Below are positions 26,482 to 33,179 of a stretch of DNA of 40,400 nucleotides, piece by piece. The DNA is taken from NCBI GenBank assembly GCA_905234245.1, contig CAJOGN010000017.1:1-40400 (forward strand). The letters run 5' to 3'. The notes beneath the pieces are model-generated. The model saw only the letters and a list, made by a program, of their open reading frames with translations, ran no database searches and was not told the origin of the DNA. The DNA comes from an uncultured Lachnospiraceae bacterium (GTDB lineage Bacteria > Bacillota > Clostridia > Lachnospirales > Lachnospiraceae). Made by a program: the position numbers and the translations under genes. Position 1 is the first letter of the stretch. The number at the start of each line of letters is the position of its first letter.

Positions 26482-26511
26482 AAGGATCAAGCATTACGCT
26501 TGGTCCTTTTT
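26482..26511 (+). terminator. Intrinsic terminator
   Basis: AAGGATCAAGC (26482-26492) pairs with GCTTGGTCCTT (26498-26508, one G-U) around a 5-nt loop, and a T-run follows. It ends the small membrane protein transcript and separates it from the SRP RNA promoter. Confidence 0.9.
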
Positions 26512-26552
26512 CATTTTGAATGTTGCCTGATTGCCCCCAAGGCTTACAAGCA

Positions 26553-26581
26553 TTGACAATTCTGCTATTTTACCATAAAAT
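26553..26581 (+). promoter_or_regulatory. Promoter for SRP RNA
   Basis: A consensus TTGACA (26553-26558) and TAAAAT (26576-26581) are 17 nt apart, so the RNA should start near 26585-26588. Strength fits a stable RNA gene. Confidence 0.85.
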
Positions 26582-26584
26582 AAA

Positions 26585-26850
26585 GGTCTAGCCGGGGCGT
26601 TAGCAGCGTCTTGTAACCAGTTGCTATAGCTGGGGTGATATCCTTCTGAGGCCTTGCGGCAGTGGGAGCTGCCCTTGGAAAGTGGCGTTGATACTTGGGT
26701 CCTATGCATCGGATGCTTACGAATCGTGTCAGGTTGGGAACAAAGCAGCACTAAGTTTGATTTTCCGAGTGACATGGGGTCGCCTGGGTTGAGTTAACTA
26801 CCAAGGTAACGTCTTTTCTTCCCGGGGTCGAGGTTGGATAGCTTTTTACA
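26585..26850 (+). ncRNA. ffs: Signal recognition particle RNA, large bacterial type
   Basis: Helix 8, the Ffh-binding S domain, is clear: GTCAGG (26728-26733), a TTG stem strand, a GGAA tetraloop (26737-26740), CAA, then AGCAGCA (26744-26750). The Alu domain is at the 5' end: TAGCCGGGGC, a TAGCAGC/GTTGCTA helix and the TGTAAC loop. The 3' part matches the closing long helix 5 (GGGTCGCCTGGG). About 265 nt is the Bacillus/Clostridium large type. Both ends are estimates; the 5' end comes from the promoter. With Ffh it targets nascent membrane and secreted proteins. Confidence 0.93.
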
Positions 26851-26861
26851 AATTAATAAGA

Positions 26862-26949
26862 TGGAGTCTGATTTGAAAGGAATACCTGACAGAGAAGATT
26901 ATGTGTATTTTGATTAAGGATTGGACTCTACATTTTTGTAGAGTTTTTT
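26862..26949 (+). promoter_or_regulatory. Attenuator-like leader of the [FeFe]-hydrogenase maturation operon
   Basis: An intrinsic terminator lies at 26925-26949: ACTCTACA (26925-26932), loop TTTT, TGTAGAGT (26937-26944), then a T-run. It ends 7 nt before the ribosome binding site (26957-26962) of the first hyd gene, so no promoter fits between them. An alternative 13-bp helix, 26862-26874 with 26918-26930 (5 G-U pairs), uses six bases of the terminator 5' arm and would block it. This is the layout of a riboswitch or other attenuator. No known riboswitch core was recognised in the enclosed 26875-26917. The terminator could instead simply end the SRP RNA precursor. Confidence 0.6.
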
Positions 26950-26968
26950 GTATGTTAGGAGGTTTTGT

Positions 26969-27217
26969 ATGGAAGAAACAAGAGTGGCAATTCTGGCAAT
27001 TGTAGTGGAAGACAGGGATAAGGTGTCGGAGCTTAACAAGCTGCTAACTGAGTTCGGGGAGTATATTATTGGAAGAATGGGCCTGCCTTATGACAAGAAG
27101 AATATCTCGCTTATAAGTATCGCACTAGACGGACCAGCAGATGTTATCAATTCACTGTCAGGCAAGGTTGGAAGTATTGAAGGAATAACTGCCAAGGCAA
27201 TTTATTCTAAGGTATAA
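26969..27217 (+). CDS. TM1266-type iron-only hydrogenase system regulator (ACT-like)
   Basis: This small protein of 82 residues starts at the ATG at 26969 with AGGAGG (26957-26962) upstream; a TTG at 26948 inside the terminator T-run is rejected. It has an ACT-like/NikR-C-like fold pattern (VAILAIVVEDRDKVSELNKLL...ISLISIALDGPADVINSLSGKVGSIEGITAKAIYSKV). It matches the TM1266 family, which is regularly found with hydE/hydG/hydF and is thought to regulate the system. The link is strengthened by its place directly before hydG. Confidence 0.88.
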   Translation: MEETRVAILAIVVEDRDKVSELNKLLTEFGEYIIGRMGLPYDKKNISLISIALDGPADVINSLSGKVGSIEGITAKAIYSKV

Positions 27218-27253
27218 GGTAGCATTTACGAGAACAATCAGGAGGATAGAAGT

Positions 27254-28672
27254 ATGTACAATGTAATGAGTCCGAAGGCGGAAGAGTTCATATCTGATGA
27301 AGAGATCAGAGAATGTCTAGAGTACGCTGAAGAAAACAAGAACAATAGAGAGCTTATAGAATCAATTCTAGAGAAGGCAAAAGAGATGAAAGGGGTGTCC
27401 CATAAAGAGGCCATCGTTTTGCTTGATTGTGAGTTAGAGGATTTGAATGAGAAGATATATCAGCTGGCAAGAGATATCAAGCAGGAATTCTATGGTAACA
27501 GAATAGTTATGTTTGCACCACTTTATTTGTCTAATTATTGTATTAACGGATGCGAGTATTGTCCTTATCATGCCAAGAATAAGCACATCAAGCGTAAGAA
27601 GCTAACACAGGAGGAGATTAAGCAGGAAGTAATTGCCCTTCAGGATATGGGTCACAAGAGACTCGCCCTAGAAGCAGGTGAGGACCCTAAGAACAATCCA
27701 ATAGAATATATCTTAGAGAGCATTAAGACAATCTATAGTATACATCATAAGAATGGTGATATTCGTCGTGTAAATGTTAATATTGCGGCTACAACTGTTG
27801 AAGAATATAAGATGCTTAAGGATGCTGGAATTGGAACTTACATCCTGTTCCAGGAGACATATAATAAGGAGTCATATGAGAAGCTTCATCCAACAGGACC
27901 TAAGTCTGATTATGCTTATCATACAGAAGCAATGGACAGAGCCATGGAGGGTGGAATTGATGATGTTGGACTAGGTGTGTTATTTGGTCTTAACAACTAT
28001 CGATATGACTTTACAGGAATCATTATGCACGCAGAGCATTTAGAGGCATACAAGGGTGTTGGACCACATACAATTTCTGTTCCAAGACTTCGTCGTGCCG
28101 AAGATATTGATCCAGATGCATTTGACAATGGAATTACAGATGACTTGTTCGAGAAGATCGTTGCATGTATTAGAATTGCAGTTCCTTATACAGGAATGAT
28201 TATCTCTACAAGAGAATCTAAGGAGTGTAGGGAAAAGGTTCTTGAAATGGGTGTATCTCAGATATCAGGTGGTTCTCGTACTTCCGTAGGAGGCTATTGT
28301 GAGCCAGAGCCAGAGGATGAGAATACAGCACAATTCGATGTCAGCGACAACCGTACCCTTGACGAGGTTGTAAAATGGCTTATGGATTCAGGCTACGTAC
28401 CATCCTTCTGTACCGCATGCTACCGCGCAGGAAGAACAGGAGATCGCTTTATGAGCCTTCTTAAGAGCAAGCAAATTGTTAACTGCTGTCACCCTAACGC
28501 ACTTATGACGCTGAAGGAGTACTTAGAGGATTATGCGTCTCCTGAGACAAAGAAGGTTGGCGAAGAGCTAATCAAGAAGGAGCTTGAGGTTATTACCAAC
28601 CCAACAGTTAAGGAGAAGGCCAAGGAATATATTGAGAATATCCATGAAGGAAAACGTGATTTTAGATTCTAG
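27254..28672 (+). CDS. hydG: [FeFe]-hydrogenase H-cluster radical SAM maturase HydG
   Basis: This 472-residue radical SAM enzyme cleaves tyrosine to p-cresol and a glycine fragment that yields the CO and CN- ligands of the H-cluster 2Fe subsite. The radical SAM cluster motif is C96-x3-C100-x2-C103 (NYCINGCEYCPYH). The C-terminal motif CTACYRAGRTGDRFM with the later CCHPNA supplies the ligands of the second cluster that is specific to HydG (ThiH lacks it). Length is normal. AGGAGG lies upstream. It is followed 9 nt later by hydF. hydE and the hydrogenase itself are not in the window. Confidence 0.97.
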   Translation: MYNVMSPKAEEFISDEEIRECLEYAEENKNNRELIESILEKAKEMKGVSHKEAIVLLDCELEDLNEKIYQLARDIKQEFYGNRIVMFAPLYLSNYCINGCEYCPYHAKNKHIKRKKLTQEEIKQEVIALQDMGHKRLALEAGEDPKNNPIEYILESIKTIYSIHHKNGDIRRVNVNIAATTVEEYKMLKDAGIGTYILFQETYNKESYEKLHPTGPKSDYAYHTEAMDRAMEGGIDDVGLGVLFGLNNYRYDFTGIIMHAEHLEAYKGVGPHTISVPRLRRAEDIDPDAFDNGITDDLFEKIVACIRIAVPYTGMIISTRESKECREKVLEMGVSQISGGSRTSVGGYCEPEPEDENTAQFDVSDNRTLDEVVKWLMDSGYVPSFCTACYRAGRTGDRFMSLLKSKQIVNCCHPNALMTLKEYLEDYASPETKKVGEELIKKELEVITNPTVKEKAKEYIENIHEGKRDFRF

Positions 28673-28681
28673 GAGGTTACT

Positions 28682-29898
28682 ATGTCACTTAACGCTACGC
28701 CCTCTTCAGAGAGAATACATATAGGAATATTCGGCAATCGTAACGCTGGCAAATCCACATTGATTAACGCAATCACCAATCAGGATCTTGCCATTGTATC
28801 AGATGTTGCAGGTACAACAACCGATCCGGTTAAGAAGGCCATGGAGATACTTCCCCTTGGACCTGTTGTGCTAATTGATACACCAGGTCTTGACGATGAA
28901 GGAGAGCTTGGAGCTCTTCGTGTGGAGAAATCCCTTCAGGCCCTTAACACATGTGATATAGCAATACTCGTACTTGACTGCGAGAATGCTTTCTTGGAAA
29001 TGAGCAATCCTAATATCAAGTCTTTGTTAGAGCGAATCAAGGGGAAATCGATTCCATATATCGTTGTGGTGAACAAAATTGACGAACCAACTATTGTCCC
29101 ATTAAAAGGACACCTATCTTCTGGTCTTGGAGTCGAGGAAGACAAGCTCTTCATGGTATCTGCCCTTAATAAGGAGGGTGTTGAAGAGCTTAAGGAGGGC
29201 ATTGCACATATTATCCCTAAGAAGAAGGAGAAGCCGTTAGTATCTGACCTTATTGGAAAAGGTGATGATATTATTCTTGTAATTCCAATAGATGAGTCGG
29301 CACCTAAGGGAAGAATAATTCTGCCACAGCAGCAGGTTATAAGAGATGCATTAGATATTGGGGCAATGATTCACATTTGCAAGGATACAGAATATGCCGA
29401 CATGCTCTCGTCAATGAAGGGCGCGAAGAATCTACTTGTAGTTACAGATAGTCAGGCATTTGCCAAGATATCAGCTCTTACACCAGATGATGTAAGGCTA
29501 ACATCTTTCTCAATTCTTATGGCGCGCTACAAGGGTGATTTGAACTGGCAGGTGGAAGGTGCCAAAGAGCTGGGCAAACTTCAGGACGGTGACAAGGTAC
29601 TTATATCCGAGGGGTGCACACATCATAGACAGTGCAAAGATATCGGAACCGTCAAGCTCCCGGGATGGATAGAAGTGGAGCCAAGTTAGAATACACATTT
29701 ACCAGCGGAGGAGAATTCCCGGTGGATTTATCACCATATCGATTGGTAGTTCATTGTGGCGCATGTACACTTAATGGTGAAGAGATGAAGCACAGAATTG
29801 CACTTGCCAAGGAAGCTGGTGTTCCAATTACCAATTATGGAACAGCAATAGCCTATATGAATAACATACTTGATAGATGTATGAAAGTCTTTGACTAG
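28682..29898 (+). pseudogene. hydF: [FeFe]-hydrogenase maturation GTPase HydF, interrupted by a one-base frameshift
   Basis: HydF is the scaffold that carries the 2Fe precluster to the hydrogenase. The frame from 28682 gives 335 residues: P-loop GNRNAGKSTL, GTTTDPV, DTPGLDDEG, NKID, the dimerisation region, and EGCTHHRQC, which holds the first cluster ligands. It then stops at 29687-29689 after GWIEVEPS. The rest (SGAKLEYTFTSGGEFP...HCGACTLN...ITNYGTAIAYM) is in the -1 frame, about 29672-29898. Adding one A in ATAGAAGTGG (about 29664-29673) would restore one protein of about 405 residues, the family's normal length. The break separates C-T-H from the HCxxC ligands. It is either a real mutation or an assembly error; no slippery heptamer is seen. 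Confidence 0.88.
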
Positions 29899-29953
29899 AC
29901 TTAATATGATGACATATAATTAATAGGTAGGTTGAAGATATGGAGGAATGATT

Positions 29954-30727
29954 ATGTCGGCTAAGGATAATACAGAGAAAGTATTACGAGATATACATGT
30001 GCTTTTTTCTAAGGCAGAGCCTTTTGAAGGAAGCGCTATCAACGTTGTTGTAAATAAAAATGATGTAATGGAGCTTCTTAAGGAACTTAATTCCTGCATG
30101 TATGACATGATGGATGAATACGAGCTTACTTCTCAGTCTCAGGCCAAGGCTAAGCGTGAGATGAAGAAGGAAGGAGATGACATTATTTTTGAGTCAACTC
30201 GCAAGGCTGAGGATATATACGCTGCATCTGTAATGTATACTGACAACACCTTGAATCAGATTCAGGATATAATGAAGGATGCCATTGACAAGTTCGATAA
30301 GATATACGAGGAGACTAAGGATAAGGTTGATAAAGAGGTTAGAGAGGTTAAGAAGAATCAGTCTGACCTTAAGGCGAGCCTGTCTGATTTGATTGATACA
30401 CAGAAGTATTTGCACCTTATTGAGGATGAGAACAGACGCCTTGCCAAGGAAAAGGATTCCGGTCAATATAACGCAAGCTCTGATGATAATCTCTATGCAA
30501 ATGTTCAGCCAGAGATTAGAGTTAATGAGGATTACTTTAGAGCCCAGGGAATGAATCCAGATGGCACACCTCTTGGTGATTCTCTTGATGAGAACGCCAT
30601 GGCGTCAGTGTCAGAAGACCTTGATGCAGAGTATTTTAATTGGAAGGAAGAAGAGGGGGAAGTTGCCGACGCCCCTAAGGATGATAAGAAGAAAAAAGGA
30701 AGATTTGGTTCTTTCTTTAGCAAATAA
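29954..30727 (+). CDS. Coiled-coil protein of unknown function
   Basis: The ATG at 29954 is chosen because GGAGG (29942-29946) stands 7 nt before it; the ATG at 29948 is only 1 nt away. The protein has 257 residues, no membrane segment, and a long central helix (about 60-160) with heptad-like spacing (TRKAEDIYAASVMYTDNTLNQ, FDKIYEETKDKVDKEVREVKK). It has an acidic linker and a basic C-terminus (KDDKKKKGRFGSFF). The layout resembles DivIVA-like or ATP-synthase-b-like scaffolding proteins, but I cannot assign a family. It lies 55 nt after hydF, with no terminator between. Confidence 0.7.
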   Translation: MSAKDNTEKVLRDIHVLFSKAEPFEGSAINVVVNKNDVMELLKELNSCMYDMMDEYELTSQSQAKAKREMKKEGDDIIFESTRKAEDIYAASVMYTDNTLNQIQDIMKDAIDKFDKIYEETKDKVDKEVREVKKNQSDLKASLSDLIDTQKYLHLIEDENRRLAKEKDSGQYNASSDDNLYANVQPEIRVNEDYFRAQGMNPDGTPLGDSLDENAMASVSEDLDAEYFNWKEEEGEVADAPKDDKKKKGRFGSFFSK

Positions 30728-30737
30728 CTCGTCTGTC

Positions 30738-30766
30738 TTGCTTTTTGTGTCAATAATCAATATAAT
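30738..30766 (+). promoter_or_regulatory. Promoter for the aconitase-family gene
   Basis: TTGCTT (30738-30743) and a perfect TATAAT (30761-30766) are 17 nt apart. Transcription should start near 30773, just before the leader hairpin. Confidence 0.6.
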
Positions 30767-30780
30767 TATAGTGATACTTT

Positions 30781-30820
30781 GTGCAAGTGTCGCCTAATAC
30801 AGATTTTGGTGACGCTACAC
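30781..30820 (+). promoter_or_regulatory. Leader hairpin upstream of aconitase-family gene
   Basis: AGTGTCGCC (30786-30794) pairs with GGTGACGCT (30808-30816) through 9 bp including two G-U pairs; GTG/CAC extends it after a bulge. The loop is 13 nt. It lies in the 5' leader about 25 nt before the start codon; it might affect translation, but this is not shown. Confidence 0.4.
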
Positions 30821-30844
30821 AGGATTATATTGAGGAGGACATTT

Positions 30845-33130
30845 ATGAGGTTATATGAATCGGGAGCATACCTTATTAATGGTAACGAGATTATTGCCGA
30901 GGATGCTAATGCTATAAGCGAGATTAAGAGCAAGACTAGAAAAGATATAACTAAGAATGAAGCAAGTGAGAATACAATGGCATACGGTATTCTTAAGAAC
31001 CATAATACATCTGGTAATATGGATAAGCTTCAGATTCGTTTTGATAAATTAACAAGTCATGATATTACATATGTAGGAATTATTCAGACGGCCAGAGCAT
31101 CAGGCCTGGAGAAATTCCCTATTCCATATGTACTCACTAACTGCCATAATTCACTGTGTGCTGTAGGCGGAACCATCAACGAAGATGACCATATGTTCGG
31201 ACTTACATGTGCTAAGAAATATGGCGGAATCTATGTACCACCACATCAGGCTGTAATCCATCAATTTGCAAGAGAAATGCTTGCAGGATGCGGCAAGATG
31301 ATTCTTGGTTCAGACTCTCATACAAGATACGGAGCACTTGGTACCATGGCAATGGGCGAAGGCGGTCCGGAATTAGTAAAACAATTATTAGAGAAGACAT
31401 ATGATATTAATATGCCAGGAGTAGTTGGTGTCTATATGACAGGTGCTCCTATGCCGGGTGTAGGACCTCAGGATATAGCACTTGCTATTATTGGTGAAGT
31501 ATTCGACAAGGGATATGTTAAGAATAAGGTTATGGAATTCGTAGGTCCTGGTGTAGATAACCTAAGCGTTGATTACAGAATTGGCGTTGACGTTATGACA
31601 ACAGAGACAACCTGCCTATCTTCTATCTGGAAGACTGATAGTAAGGTTAAAGAGTTCTATGATATTCATGGAAGAAGTGAAGAATACAAGGAATTAAATC
31701 CTGGTGAAGTAGCATATTATGATGGTTTAATTGAGATTGATTTAAGCAAGATTAAGCCTATGATTGCTATGCCTTTCCATCCAAGTAATACATATACTAT
31801 AGAAGAGCTTAAAGGGAACCTAATGGATATATTAGATGACTGTGAGAAGAGAGCTAAAGTTAGCTTAGATGGACAGGTTGACTATACCTTGAAGGATAAG
31901 GTTCGTGACGGCAGATTATATGTAGATCAGGGAATCATCGCTGGTTGTGCAGGTGGCGGTTATGAGAATATAACAGATGCTGCTGATATTCTAAGAGGTG
32001 CATCAATTGGACCTGATGAATTCACATTGTCTGTATATCCAGCAAGTACTCCAATCTATATGGAGCTTGTTAAGAATGGAAGTGTTGCAGATCTTATGGC
32101 AACAGGAGCTATTGTTAAGACAGCATTTTGTGGACCATGCTTCGGTGCTGGAGATACTCCTAGCAACAATGGATTCTCAATTCGTCACTCAACACGTAAC
32201 TTCCCTAACAGAGAGGGTTCTAAATTACAGAGCGGACAGATAGCATCCGTTGCTCTTATGGATGCAAGATCAATTGCTGCAACAGCTGCTAACAAGGGTT
32301 ATCTTACAGCAGCGACTGATATGGATGTTAATTACACTAAGCCGAAGTATTTCTTCGACAAGAGTATATATGAGAATAGAGTATTTGACTCTAAGGGCAA
32401 GGCAGATCCTAACCAGGAGATCCAGTTTGGTCCTAACATTAAGGACTGGCCTAAGATGAGTCCGTTGCCACAGAATCTATTCTTAAAGGTTGTATCAGAG
32501 ATACATGATCCTGTAACAACAACAGATGAATTAATTCCATCAGGAGAGACATCATCATACAGATCTAACCCACTTGGACTTGCAGAATTTACATTGTCTC
32601 GTAAGGACCCTGAATATGTGGGTAGAGCCAAGGAGATTCAGAAGGCTCAGAAGGCTCTTGAAGCAGGAGAATGTGCAGGAGAAGCAGTACCTGAGCTTAA
32701 GGAAATTGTTCATACTGTTAAGAAGACATATCCTGATGTTAACCATGACAACTTCGGTGTGGGAAGCACAATATTTGCAGTAAAGCCAGGAGACGGTTCT
32801 GCAAGAGAGCAGGCTGCATCATGCCAGAAGGTACTTGGTGGATGGGCTAATATTGCTAATGACTACGCAACTAAGAGATATAGATCTAACCTTATTAACT
32901 GGGGTATGGTTCCATTCATCATTGATGAAGGAGAATTACCATTTACAGTAAATGACTATATCTTTATTCCTGACATTAAGGATGCCATTGCTAATGCAGC
33001 ATCATCAGTTGATGCATACGTTGTAAAGGATGGTAACCTTAACAAGTTCACTCTTAAGATAGGTGAACTTACTGACGATGAGAGAGACATAATTCTAAAA
33101 GGATGCCTGATTAATTATTACAAAGGATAA
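30845..33130 (+). CDS. Aconitase-family hydratase
   Basis: The ATG at 30845 is chosen for the GAGGAGG at 30831-30837; a longer frame to 30779 runs through the promoter leader. The 761-residue protein has the aconitase 4Fe-4S layout: C368 ([10 protein letters not shown]), C429 and C432 (FCGPCFGAG), matching the spacing of the three cluster cysteines in aconitase. [15 protein letters not shown] is the typical substrate-binding stretch, and a C-terminal swivel domain follows ([18 protein letters not shown]). The opening domain is unlike AcnA/AcnB and resembles the YbhJ type, so the substrate could be citrate/isocitrate or another hydroxy acid. A leader hairpin precedes it. Confidence 0.85.
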   Translation: MRLYESGAYLINGNEIIAEDANAISEIKSKTRKDITKNEASENTMAYGILKNHNTSGNMDKLQIRFDKLTSHDITYVGIIQTARASGLEKFPIPYVLTNCHNSLCAVGGTINEDDHMFGLTCAKKYGGIYVPPHQAVIHQFAREMLAGCGKMILGSDSHTRYGALGTMAMGEGGPELVKQLLEKTYDINMPGVVGVYMTGAPMPGVGPQDIALAIIGEVFDKGYVKNKVMEFVGPGVDNLSVDYRIGVDVMTTETTCLSSIWKTDSKVKEFYDIHGRSEEYKELNPGEVAYYDGLIEIDLSKIKPMIAMPFHPSNTYTIEELKGNLMDILDDCEKRAKVSLDGQVDYTLKDKVRDGRLYVDQGIIAGCAGGGYENITDAADILRGASIGPDEFTLSVYPASTPIYMELVKNGSVADLMATGAIVKTAFCGPCFGAGDTPSNNGFSIRHSTRNFPNREGSKLQSGQIASVALMDARSIAATAANKGYLTAATDMDVNYTKPKYFFDKSIYENRVFDSKGKADPNQEIQFGPNIKDWPKMSPLPQNLFLKVVSEIHDPVTTTDELIPSGETSSYRSNPLGLAEFTLSRKDPEYVGRAKEIQKAQKALEAGECAGEAVPELKEIVHTVKKTYPDVNHDNFGVGSTIFAVKPGDGSAREQAASCQKVLGGWANIANDYATKRYRSNLINWGMVPFIIDEGELPFTVNDYIFIPDIKDAIANAASSVDAYVVKDGNLNKFTLKIGELTDDERDIILKGCLINYYKG

Positions 33131-33179
33131 CAATGTAAGATATGAAATAGTTCCAGGCATTATGAAGAGGTAGAGATAG

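Noticed and set aside
26494..26775. 93-residue minus-strand reading frame over the SRP RNA
   Set aside because: It overlaps a clear structured RNA and has no coding features of its own.
29632..29898. Separate 88-residue gene after hydF
   Set aside because: Its residues from SGAKLEY onward are the conserved HydF C-terminus; it is the frameshifted end of hydF rather than a separate gene.
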